NCBI GenBank assembly: GCA_020724025.1
Contig: DYHU01000171.1
Span: 1,242 to 8,051, forward strand
Reading direction: 5' to 3'
Origin: Syntrophorhabdus sp.
GTDB taxonomy: Bacteria; Desulfobacterota; BSN033; UBA1163
DNA: 6,810 nt
In this document: positions 1 through 5,913 of the stretch, piece by piece
Layout of the letters: each line of letters opens with the position of its first letter
Position numbering within the stretch: the first letter of the stretch is position 1
Translations under genes and position numbers: made by a program
Notes under the pieces: generated by a model
Databases searched by the model: none
The model's input: only the letters and a program-made list of their open reading frames with translations
Told to the model about the DNA's origin: nothing

Positions 1-62
1 GTCTTTTCGAGGTTCATAAATTAGGGTTGGTGAATAGTGATGGTGGCTGGTAAAACCCTTAG

Positions 63-731
63 CTATTTTTCAGTAATCTCCTTCAAAATATCCTTTCTCC
101 AAATGCTAAAGAATTCCTTAAGTTCCTTCATCGCACATGGACGTGTGAGGAGGTATAGATCCGGCGAGTCATCTGAGAAGTCGTTTATCCTTCCCATGGC
201 AACTCCAAGCCAATAGAGGTCAAAGCCAGGGTCTTTTTGACCAGACTTTTCAATCAGTTCATTTTTTGAATAATGTTCTTTAATAAGGAAGTAAATATCG
301 AGGAAATCTCTTAATTCTGCCCTGCCAAAGAGGGCGAGGAGTTTATTGGTAGCGATATCGATCAGGCTATCTATCTTGACCCCCGGGATGTCCGCAAACT
401 CAGAGGGTTGCTCAAACCTAAAAGGAGAGTCTAAGGCAAAATGGACTACCGTTGAGTCATTCTTCGTGCTGATGGAAAGCTCGACAAATGAATGGAATCC
501 TCTTAATCTTTCGACCTCAACGCCTTCTTTTTTTAAAGATCCCTCCAGCCTCAGACTGATGGGTAATATGAGTTCCTCAACATCTGTGAAGAAGTCAAGA
601 TCGTTGCTTTTTCTATGCTTGAGATAAAATGCAGAAAGGGCGGTTCCGCCGGTAAGGTAGAAAGCCTCCTTATCGGGGAGTTCACTAAACCATAGGATTA
701 TCCTTCTCTGTAGGTTTGTTAATATCTCCAA
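63..731 (-). CDS. AbiEii/AbiGii-type nucleotidyltransferase (putative toxin), 222 aa
   Basis: This is a DNA polymerase beta-like nucleotidyltransferase of the AbiEii toxin family. Some members of the family modify tRNA 3' ends or other targets and block growth; the target here is unknown. Visible motifs are GGTAL at residues 28-32, then R40 and S42-N-D-L-D46 (the metal-binding DxD), and a C-terminal K130...R137...RDFLD (141-145) block typical of the family. Length is usual for the compact single-domain forms. The start is TTG at 731. A GGGAGGA sequence lies about 6 nt upstream, and the ATG at 736-734 is out of frame and stops after five codons. The first 47 bp overlap the 3' end of the upstream small gene, so translation is probably coupled to it as in type IV toxin-antitoxin pairs. 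Fold and family are seen in the sequence; toxin activity is inferred. Confidence 0.85.
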   Translation of the reverse strand: MEILTNLQRRIILWFSELPDKEAFYLTGGTALSAFYLKHRKSNDLDFFTDVEELILPISLRLEGSLKKEGVEVERLRGFHSFVELSISTKNDSTVVHFALDSPFRFEQPSEFADIPGVKIDSLIDIATNKLLALFGRAELRDFLDIYFLIKEHYSKNELIEKSGQKDPGFDLYWLGVAMGRINDFSDDSPDLYLLTRPCAMKELKEFFSIWRKDILKEITEK

Positions 732-963
732 GCCATTCCTCCCAAAACTTCCTTACCTCTTTAGGAAAGAACTTCTTAACTCGACTGTAAGATTTGATAA
801 AATCTGAAGGCGGGATAGTTTTAAAAAGCTTTTTAATATCCGATAGTTTTCCTCTTGAAAGCGTCTGCTGGATATACATATCCAAATGGGTCTTATTAGA
901 AAAATCAAGCTCAGTACCCTCTTTCAAAAACCAGAACAATCTTTTATTAATAACGGTCTTCAT
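685..963 (-). CDS. Small DUF6922-like protein, putative antitoxin partner, 92 aa
   Basis: This is a 92-residue, basic, probably all-helical protein with no signal peptide or membrane segment. It resembles small proteins of the kind I know as DUF6922, which sit directly upstream of AbiEii-type genes: RLFWF at residues 8-12, a central RGKLSDIKKL stretch at 37-46, and a late KFWEEW at 72-77. The family name is from memory and moderately sure. No classical wHTH antitoxin (AbiEi) is seen, so this protein likely fills the antitoxin or cofactor slot. It starts at ATG 963, with no clear Shine-Dalgarno sequence. An extended -10 promoter lies about 45 bp upstream. Its last 47 bp overlap the nucleotidyltransferase gene in another frame, and the ribosome binding site of that gene lies inside this one. 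Confidence 0.72.
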   Translation of the reverse strand: MKTVINKRLFWFLKEGTELDFSNKTHLDMYIQQTLSRGKLSDIKKLFKTIPPSDFIKSYSRVKKFFPKEVRKFWEEWLGDINKPTEKDNPMV

Positions 964-1011
964 TTGTAAATGAAAGTCAATTTCTCAGGCTTTGTGGCCA
1001 AATTAAAACAG

Positions 1012-1040
1012 AATATAGCAAAAGTTATCAAAGAAATCAA
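1012..1040 (-). promoter_or_regulatory. Promoter of the putative toxin-antitoxin pair
   Basis: Reading the minus strand, TTGATT (1040-1035) is followed by a 17-bp spacer and TATATT (1017-1012). A TGC triplet directly precedes the -10 box, making an extended -10 element. Transcription would begin near 1005 and leave a leader of about 40 nt before the ATG at 963. This implies that the pair has its own promoter and is not merely read through from the nucleotidyltransferase-HEPN gene upstream. Confidence 0.55.
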
Positions 1041-1085
1041 ACATAAATTAATTTTCAAAAGTGAGAGGGAAAGGCAAATTACTTC

Positions 1086-1790
1086 TCAAATTCCAGATTC
1101 ATAGACCTCCAAAATTTCCCTTGCACATTTTACTACAAGTCGCGCCTCTTCGTCTGTGAGAAATTCCAATCCATACTCTGACTTTATATACAGATGAAAC
1201 AATTTTTTAAATGCCTCAGCCATTTCTTTTCCAAAGTATTTTTCAGTTAAAGGTAGAAGAATTATCATCTTGCTTGAATACCCTACTCCCTTCATAGCGA
1301 GGGCAGCCTGAATCGCATGTTTCGATGCTACAAAACAGAGGTCTGCAACACCTGAAGCCAAATCTTTTTCTAAAAGTTCCTCGGCAATCCTTACTTTCTG
1401 TGATTCAAATTCAAAAGACCTTTTGAAAAACTCTGAATATTTAATTTTTGGAGACTCTGGATTTATGGATAGATCTAAATCTCCATAAATCACCTTTCCT
1501 TCCCTTTTTACTGCTGTAAAAAGAGGTAGTCTCTCCTTCCTAAAATCCTCAAGGTTTGTAGGGACGATAGTGATATTTCTTTCTCCATCGATATGACTCT
1601 CGATTTCATGGATAACCTTCCCTGTTTCTTTGTTCATTGCTTCGAAAACTACGAGTAAATCTATATCGGAGTCCTCCCTGGCCAACCCTTTTGCCCATGA
1701 ACCATAGAGGATAAGACATCTAATATTCTCTCGGAATCTCTCGGTCAGATTCTTTTTTATATCTTCGAGCACATCTTTTATAGCTTCCAA
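1086..1790 (-). CDS. Fused MNT nucleotidyltransferase-HEPN protein, 234 aa
   Basis: This protein has two domains in one chain. Residues about 15-105 are a minimal nucleotidyltransferase with the exact GSX10DXD signature (G30-S31, D42, D44), as in MntA AMPylating antitoxins. Residues about 118-230 are a helical HEPN-like domain. In the usual system these are two genes: HEPN is an RNase toxin with an R-X4-6-H motif, and MNT silences it by adding AMP. Here no arginine is placed 5-7 residues before a histidine, and the matching stretch reads LYIKSEYG (200-207), with Lys where Arg is expected, so RNase activity is doubtful. The third catalytic acid of the nucleotidyltransferase also seems missing: Thr74 stands in the strand ITIVPT. 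The start is TTG at 1790. An in-frame TGA lies three codons upstream, and GGGGGTGA sits about 7 nt before the TTG. GTG at codon 7 is the only close alternative. Confidence 0.85.
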   Translation of the reverse strand: MEAIKDVLEDIKKNLTERFRENIRCLILYGSWAKGLAREDSDIDLLVVFEAMNKETGKVIHEIESHIDGERNITIVPTNLEDFRKERLPLFTAVKREGKVIYGDLDLSINPESPKIKYSEFFKRSFEFESQKVRIAEELLEKDLASGVADLCFVASKHAIQAALAMKGVGYSSKMIILLPLTEKYFGKEMAEAFKKLFHLYIKSEYGLEFLTDEEARLVVKCAREILEVYESGI

Positions 1791-1839
1791 TCTTGTTCAC
1801 CCCCACCCTCCCATTCAAGGAGGAGGACATACTACTTAA

Positions 1840-1926
1840 TTCCCCGTCTGAAGGGGAAGGAATATCGCAGGCTAAAGCCTGCGGCTACCCATTTCTTCTA
1901 ACAGGCTAATCGCTTTACGCAAAGCG
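1840..1926. repeat. Cluster of three short palindromes (REP-like)
   Basis: Three small inverted repeats lie in the 148-bp gap between the DHH gene and the nucleotidyltransferase-HEPN gene. TTCCCC/GGGGAA pairs across 1840-1858 with a 7-nt loop. CGCAGGCT-AA-AGCCTGCG at 1866-1883 is a perfect 8-bp stem. CGCTTT-ACGC-AAAGCG at 1911-1926 is a 6-bp stem. The middle one, with its GGCTACC flank, looks like a widespread bacterial REP sequence of the kind mobilised by RAYT (TnpA_REP) transposases; that is recognition from memory. No run of T follows any stem, so these are not clear intrinsic terminators, though they may slow read-through from the DHH gene. Confidence 0.6.
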
Positions 1927-1938
1927 CACTGGTTGGGG

Positions 1939-2946
1939 CTACTGAGACGACCAGAGCTTATAAATCTGATTTAAAATCTCTTTTTTCTTTTTCAGCATCT
2001 CCTGTTTCGATCTGCATCGCACGTGTCCCGCCGCTGCCCCCGAATGGCCATCGCCGATATTGAGGGTCCGCATGATCTCGCCAATATTCTTCCTGCTATT
2101 CTGACGATTTCCGTGAATGGAGAGGGACATGGAAAAACCGAGGTGATTGCTTTTCACCCCCTGCTCCGTCAGGTTATAGACTTCCAGCACTCCTAACGCC
2201 TCAGGATGGATCAAAAGGGCCAGGTTTTTGATGAGAAGAGGCCTCCGCTGATAAGAAGTCAGATCGATGACAACCACCTCTCGCTTTTCATCCTGCTCAA
2301 TGAAATAGGAGGAATCCCGGATGATCTTAATCATTCGCCCTTCTTCCTCTTGGTACTGCTTCAGCCTTCTCTGAACAAAATCGAGTTCAGAGACTTTTCC
2401 AATCGGATGGTCACGGAGCTCCCGGACCAGGTTTCTCATATGGGAGGCCTGATCCTCCGGAGAGGAAAAGGTCACCTTCAGGGTCAGGTCAATGATCTTC
2501 CCCGGGGTCTCCCTCCGCCAATCCCCTATGGAGGAATAAGTGAAACCATCGATGATATCGGCTTCATCCACCGCTTGCACAAAGTATGACGGGAGCTCTA
2601 TCCTCTCAGAGAAATATTCAAAAACGACCCGGCTGCAACTCAGTTTCAGATCGAACCGCCCGGGGATTGATCCGGGATCGATCTTCCGGTATTCCAGTTC
2701 CTGAAGGTTTCCCTCATGGTGATCAAACCAGAGCCCGCACTGGAGGGGATAAGGCAGGTCGCAGACTACGTCTTTTTCGGTAATCGTGATCTTGGACCGC
2801 AGGATCGTCAGGGGCCCTGCAAAAAGAACCTTTCCCACACCCAATACCCGTGCGCAGAGGGCCGCGCTCAGGATCCCGTCGAAATCGTTGTGGGTGACGA
2901 TCTTTTCAAAACTGGCCGGAGAATCCGGAGAGGATGACCGCTCCAT
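1939..2946 (-). CDS. DHH-family phosphoesterase, about 335 aa
   Basis: This is a DHH-superfamily metal-dependent phosphoesterase, the group that includes RecJ, NrnA, GdpP and exopolyphosphatase-like proteins. With the start at 2946, motif I is HNDFDG (19-24), motif II is D63 in CDLPYP, motif III is D75-H76-H77, and motif IV is D127/D130 in AVDEADIIDG. A DHHA1-like tail carries GDGHSGAAAGH (298-308), which normally contacts the substrate phosphate. All metal ligands are present, so it should be active. The substrate (oligonucleotide, cyclic dinucleotide or polyphosphate) cannot be read from sequence. It appears soluble, with no membrane segments. A longer frame opens with TTG at 3009, but the 21 extra residues look non-coding, the AAGG there is too close to the TTG, and ATG 2946 places motif I at a usual distance from the N terminus. 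It is divergent from the Feo operon, and nothing links it to iron. Confidence 0.85.
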   Translation of the reverse strand: MERSSSPDSPASFEKIVTHNDFDGILSAALCARVLGVGKVLFAGPLTILRSKITITEKDVVCDLPYPLQCGLWFDHHEGNLQELEYRKIDPGSIPGRFDLKLSCSRVVFEYFSERIELPSYFVQAVDEADIIDGFTYSSIGDWRRETPGKIIDLTLKVTFSSPEDQASHMRNLVRELRDHPIGKVSELDFVQRRLKQYQEEEGRMIKIIRDSSYFIEQDEKREVVVIDLTSYQRRPLLIKNLALLIHPEALGVLEVYNLTEQGVKSNHLGFSMSLSIHGNRQNSRKNIGEIMRTLNIGDGHSGAAAGHVRCRSKQEMLKKKKEILNQIYKLWSSQ

Positions 2947-2952
2947 AATAAA

Positions 2953-2961
2953 ACTATAACA
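2953..2961 (-). promoter_or_regulatory. Possible extended -10 box of the DHH gene
   Basis: On the minus strand TGTTATAGT (2961-2953) matches an extended -10 element. The -35 region (TCCGTT around 2981-2976) is poor. The expected start site falls at or next to the ATG at 2946, which would make the mRNA leaderless; that fits the lack of a Shine-Dalgarno sequence before this ATG. This is weak evidence. Confidence 0.25.
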
Positions 2962-3029
2962 CTTTAGCCTTTTGAAACGGAGTTGGCCACTGGCCAGGAA
3001 TGCTTCCAAAACCTTAGAATGCGGTCTTT

Positions 3030-3081
3030 ATAGGTAATACCATTGATGCCAAGGAAATTCTTGAAAGGCTGAATTACCTAT
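3030..3081. repeat. 9-bp inverted repeat with 34-bp loop in the divergent spacer
   Basis: ATAGGTAAT (3030-3038) and ATTACCTAT (3073-3081) are perfect reverse complements. Inside the loop, GCC/GGC and CAAG/CTTG can pair further, so an elongated hairpin is possible. It lies between the divergent DHH and fur genes. It may be an operator, an RNA hairpin, or the remains of a small mobile element; nothing in the sequence decides between these. Confidence 0.4.
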
Positions 3082-3190
3082 GGATCGCCCGAATTATTTG
3101 ATTAAAGGTATCCGCTCTAAGGCTTCTACAGTTCCGCTCTTGGCGGAAACCAGTGTCCTCTATCACCATCGTTTCAAAAAACTAAAATAA
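3080..3190 (+). CDS. Possible 36-codon small ORF or gene remnant
   Basis: An ATG at 3080 opens 36 codons that end at TAA 3190. The product is basic, begins MDRPNYLIKGIRSK and ends HHRFKKLK. A GAAAGG lies about 11 nt upstream, which is a poor distance. Just before it, another frame (from about 3021 to TGA 3117) reads plausibly as AVFIGNTIDAKEILERLNYL and overlaps this one. The two together might be a frameshifted remnant of one gene. I recognise no family. It could equally be chance in a 290-bp intergenic region. Confidence 0.22.
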   Translation: MDRPNYLIKGIRSKASTVPLLAETSVLYHHRFKKLK

Positions 3191-3238
3191 TACTAGAAAC
3201 TTAACAGAGATGAAGGGGTGGGTCAATGGCTTCGGGTA

Positions 3239-3267
3239 TTGACAAAAAGGGGTCCATCTCTTAAAAT
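3239..3267 (+). promoter_or_regulatory. Strong sigma70-type promoter of the fur-feo operon
   Basis: A consensus -35 box TTGACA (3239-3244), a 17-bp spacer, and a -10 box TAAAAT (3262-3267) are present. Transcription should start near 3274, leaving a leader of about 26 nt ahead of the fur ATG at 3301. The last base of the -10 box is the first base of the palindrome at 3267-3287, so a protein bound there would cover the start site and block initiation. Confidence 0.75.
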
Positions 3268-3287
3268 GAAATTGAAATTCAATTTCA
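3267..3287. promoter_or_regulatory. Perfect 21-bp palindrome, likely Fur operator
   Basis: Arms TGAAATTGAA (3267-3276) and TTCAATTTCA (3278-3287) are exact reverse complements around a single central A. Size, AT-richness, the odd-centred symmetry (10-1-10, containing a 7-1-7 core) and placement over the transcription start are what is expected of a Fur box. The sequence is not the enteric GATAATGATAATCATTATC consensus, but it shares the TGA-/-TCA ends of Fur boxes known in other phyla. It most likely gives iron-dependent autorepression of fur together with feoB. Confidence 0.7.
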
Positions 3288-3290
3288 AAA

Positions 3291-3296
3291 AGGAGG
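3291..3296 (+). promoter_or_regulatory. Shine-Dalgarno of fur
   Basis: AGGAGG ends 4 nt before the ATG at 3301. It fixes this start over the other-frame ATG further upstream. Confidence 0.8.
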
Positions 3297-3300
3297 AGCC

Positions 3301-3750
3301 ATGGAGTCAGGCCGGTTTAAGACCCTCATCTCCGAAGAGGGGCTCAAGTCCACCCGTCAGCGGGCGGAGATCCTCGATATCTTCCTCAACTCCACCGGCC
3401 ATAAAAACCTCGCTCAGATCTATGCCCAGGTGGTCAAGATGAACCCGAAGATCGGCTATACAACGGTCTACCGGACCCTCAAGCTTCTCACCCGCCTGGG
3501 TCTCGCCGCCCAGCGAAAGTTTGCCGACGGAGAGACCCGATACGAACCCACTCCCGAGGGCGCCCACCATGACCATCTGATCTGCCTGGGCTGTGGGAAG
3601 ATTGTCGAATTTGAAGACGAGGTCCTCGAATCCCTTCAACATCGGATCGCAAGACGCCATGGCTTCAGAATTTTTCATCACCGAATGGAACTATACGGCT
3701 ACTGCGGCCCGTGCGCTCATAAAAAAAGCCCTGCCAGGAGAAAGGGATGA
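3301..3750 (+). CDS. fur: Fur-family iron-responsive repressor, 149 aa
   Basis: This is a ferric uptake regulator family protein, a cytoplasmic dimer that binds DNA when loaded with metal. Residues 10-80 form the winged helix: TRQRAEILDI at 18-27 and the recognition helix TTVYRTLKLL at 54-63. The hinge carries ETRYE (78-82). The dimerisation half has HHDHLICLGCGKIVEFED (89-106), with the metal-binding HHDH motif and C95/C98. A second CxxC (C135, C138) completes a structural zinc site. The length is typical. Fur, PerR and Zur are hard to separate by motif alone, but co-transcription with feoB and the palindrome over its promoter favour an iron sensor. Its TGA overlaps the feoB ATG by 4 bp (ATGA), so regulator and transporter are made together. 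Confidence 0.92.
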   Translation: MESGRFKTLISEEGLKSTRQRAEILDIFLNSTGHKNLAQIYAQVVKMNPKIGYTTVYRTLKLLTRLGLAAQRKFADGETRYEPTPEGAHHDHLICLGCGKIVEFEDEVLESLQHRIARRHGFRIFHHRMELYGYCGPCAHKKSPARRKG

Positions 3751-5720
3751 CGGAGTCCTGTAAAAAAGAGAGCAGACCGAAAGACTCATCCGGAGAGAGG
3801 ATCATCCTCATCGGCAATCCCAATGTGGGAAAATCGGTCATCTTCAACTATCTCACGGGCAAATATGCCACCGTCTCCAATTACCCCGGGACGACGGTCG
3901 AAGTCGCCACCGGCATGACGGCCGTCCACGGGAAAAAAATTCAGGTGGTCGATACCCCGGGCATCAACTCCCTCATCCCCATGTCAGAGGACGAGAAGGT
4001 AACCCGTGACATCCTCCTCAAAGAACCTTTTACCCATCTGGTTCAGGTCATCGATACAAAGAATCTCCGGCGGGGCCTCCTCATCTCCCTTCAACTTCTC
4101 GAGATGGAACTTCCCTTTCTCCCCGTCCTCAATATGTGGGATGAAGCAAAAAGCAGGGGGATTGAAATCAACCTTCAGAATTTAACAAAGCATCTCGGAA
4201 TGGTTGCCCTCAGAGCAGTGGCCACAAGGCGAAAAGGACTGGAGAAAATTTATGAAAATCTAAGGAGCCAGCCCCCTGCGTCGATCTCGATCAACTACCC
4301 GGAAACCATTGAGGCCGGGATCTCCAGGATCGCCTCCCTCCTTCCCGGATTCCCCCTTTCAGGGCGATCCCTCGCTTTGATGCTCCTCTCGGGAGATCAA
4401 AGCCTGGCCGAATGGCTCCACCAAAACCTTCCGGAAGAGATGATCTCCAGAATCGAAGCCGTCTGCCGGGAGATTCAGGCCCATTTCGCCGAACCGGTCG
4501 GTTATCTGATCAATCAGGCCCGCCTCCGAAAGGTGGATGAAATCCTTTCTCAGGTGATGAAATCTGCCGGGGAACTTCCGATGACTTTTTCCGCCTCCCT
4601 CGGAAACTTGATGATCCACCCTGTCTGGGGAATTCCGATCCTTCTATTCATCCTTTTTCTCACCTATCAGTTTGTCGGGGTCTTCGGCGCCCAGGTCAGT
4701 GTCGATTTCCTGGAAGAAACCCTCTTCGGAGAATGGCTTCTTCCTCCCCTGACGAAATGGATCGGAAGACTCATCCCCATCCCCTTCTTCCAGGAACTCC
4801 TCATCGGTCCTTATGGAATCTTCACCATGGCCCTCACCTACGCGATCGCCATCGTCCTTCCCATTGTGGGCTGTTTCTTTCTCATCTTCGGATTGATGGA
4901 GGATTCGGGATACCTGCCAAGGCTGGCCGTAATGACCAATCAGATCTTTAAAAAGATGGGGCTCAACGGCAAGGCCGTGCTGCCCATGGTCCTGGGACTC
5001 GGGTGCGACACCATGGCCACGATGACCACGCGGATCCTGGATACGGAGAAAGACAGAACCATTGTCACCCTATTGCTGGCCCTCGGGGTTCCCTGCTCAG
5101 CCCAGCTTGGCGTTATCCTCGGAATGTTTTCAGGCCTTCCGATTTATTATCTCCTCATCTGGATCTTTCTCATAGCGGCCATCATTGTCACGGTCGGATA
5201 TCTGGCTGCCAGGCTTCTTCCCGGCGAAGGCTCCGATTTCATCCTGGAGATTCCGCCCCTGCGGGTTCCCCAGTTCTCCAATATTGCAGTAAAAACACTC
5301 GCCCGGATCGAATGGTACCTCAAAGAGGCGGTCCCCCTCTTCATCCTCGGAACCCTCTTCCTCTTCGCCCTTCATCAGACCAAGGCTCTGGCGCTCCTCG
5401 AACAGGCCTCATCCCCTCTGATTGTCCATCTCCTTGGACTTCCCGTAAAAGCGACCGAGGCCTTCATCGTCGGGTTCCTCCGGAGAGACTATGGCGCCGC
5501 TGGCCTCTTCATTCTCGCCAGAGAAGGGATCCTCAGCCCCCATCAGATCCTGGTCAGCCTGGTGACCATCACACTCTTCATCCCGTGCATTGCCCAGCTC
5601 TTCATGATGATCAAAGAGAGGGGATGGAAAAAGACCTTCTACATATCGGCGGTCATCTTTCCCATTGCCTTCGGTGTGGGAGGGATGCTAAATTTCTTAT
5701 TGAGATTCCTGGGGCTCTGA
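3747..5720 (+). CDS. feoB: Ferrous iron transporter FeoB, compact form, 657 aa
   Basis: This is an inner-membrane Fe(II) transporter with an N-terminal G domain. The GTPase motifs are G1 GNPNVGKS (23-30), switch I YPGTT (46-50), G3 DTPG (69-72) and G4 NMWD (129-132); G5 is weak (VATRRKG, 158-164). A helical GDI-like stretch reaches about residue 280. About eight membrane segments follow from 290 on, with two Gate repeats. Conserved cysteines are C420 in GLGCDTMATMTTR, C450 in PCSAQLG and C614 in IPCIAQ. The GLGC-D-TMAT and CSAQLG forms differ from the enteric GFGCN and CSARLP, placing it in the shorter FeoB subgroup of anaerobes rather than the enteric 770-residue type. It carries no fused FeoA. 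It starts 4 bp inside fur, with AGGAGAAAGGG ahead of the ATG, and ends 1 bp before the Cys-rich gene. Confidence 0.95.
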   Translation: MTESCKKESRPKDSSGERIILIGNPNVGKSVIFNYLTGKYATVSNYPGTTVEVATGMTAVHGKKIQVVDTPGINSLIPMSEDEKVTRDILLKEPFTHLVQVIDTKNLRRGLLISLQLLEMELPFLPVLNMWDEAKSRGIEINLQNLTKHLGMVALRAVATRRKGLEKIYENLRSQPPASISINYPETIEAGISRIASLLPGFPLSGRSLALMLLSGDQSLAEWLHQNLPEEMISRIEAVCREIQAHFAEPVGYLINQARLRKVDEILSQVMKSAGELPMTFSASLGNLMIHPVWGIPILLFILFLTYQFVGVFGAQVSVDFLEETLFGEWLLPPLTKWIGRLIPIPFFQELLIGPYGIFTMALTYAIAIVLPIVGCFFLIFGLMEDSGYLPRLAVMTNQIFKKMGLNGKAVLPMVLGLGCDTMATMTTRILDTEKDRTIVTLLLALGVPCSAQLGVILGMFSGLPIYYLLIWIFLIAAIIVTVGYLAARLLPGEGSDFILEIPPLRVPQFSNIAVKTLARIEWYLKEAVPLFILGTLFLFALHQTKALALLEQASSPLIVHLLGLPVKATEAFIVGFLRRDYGAAGLFILAREGILSPHQILVSLVTITLFIPCIAQLFMMIKERGWKKTFYISAVIFPIAFGVGGMLNFLLRFLGL

Positions 5721-5721
5721 A

Positions 5722-5913
5722 ATGAAAAAAACCTCTTTAAATCGATGTCCCCTTTGTGGAAAAGAGTTCTCCGATCCCGAGATGAAATGCGCGGGGTGTC
5801 TCATCTCGAAGGACTGCGGGCTCCTCTGCTGTCCCCACTGCGGATACTCCTATAAGGAGCGCTCTGCCACGGTCGATTTTTTCAAATCTTTATGGAGGAA
5901 GGTGAAACGATGA
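5722..5913 (+). CDS. Eight-cysteine small protein of the Feo operon, 63 aa
   Basis: This is a short cytoplasmic protein with eight cysteines: CPLC (9-12), CAGC (23-26), C32, C36-C37 and CPHC (37-40, sharing C37). The first and last pairs look like a zinc ribbon. The middle cysteines could hold a second metal or an Fe-S cluster. The tail (52-63, DFFKSLWRKVKR) is a basic amphipathic stretch that could dock on the membrane or on FeoB. It begins 1 nt after the feoB stop, and its TGA overlaps the ATG of the next gene, so it is surely part of the operon. I recall similar unnamed Cys-rich proteins next to feoB in anaerobes but cannot name a characterised family. It is not FeoC, since it has no winged helix. 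An iron chaperone, redox sensor or FeoB partner are possible roles, all inferred. Confidence 0.85.
   Translation: MKKTSLNRCPLCGKEFSDPEMKCAGCLISKDCGLLCCPHCGYSYKERSATVDFFKSLWRKVKR

Noticed and set aside
23..59. AGGGTT/AACCCT inverted repeat considered as a terminator after the AbiEii-type gene
   Set aside because: The arms are only 6 bp with a loop of about 25 nt and no T run, so it is likely chance; positions 1-62 show nothing else.
734..736. ATG just before the AbiEii-type gene on the minus strand
   Set aside because: It is out of frame and hits a stop after five codons; the TTG at 731 is correctly spaced from the GGAGG.
2206..2589. Plus-strand open frame of 127 codons opposite the DHH gene
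   Set aside because: It lies antisense to the conserved DHH domains and its product resembles no family.
2947..3009. TTG-initiated 21-residue extension of the DHH protein
   Set aside because: The extension looks non-coding, AAGG is only 2-3 nt from the TTG, and ATG 2946 leaves a normal distance to motif I.
3307..3681. Minus-strand open frame of 124 codons opposite fur
   Set aside because: It is antisense to an unmistakable Fur protein and has no recognisable motif or ribosome binding site.
5003..5725. Long open frame of 240 codons on the plus strand inside feoB
   Set aside because: Its product is rich in Arg, Pro, His and Ser with no domain sense, and it lies entirely within the clear FeoB membrane domain in another frame.
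5892..5909. Earlier in-frame ATG for the DtxR-FeoA gene
   Set aside because: It has no Shine-Dalgarno sequence and would extend deep into the Cys-rich gene, while 5910 has a strong site and an ATGA overlap.
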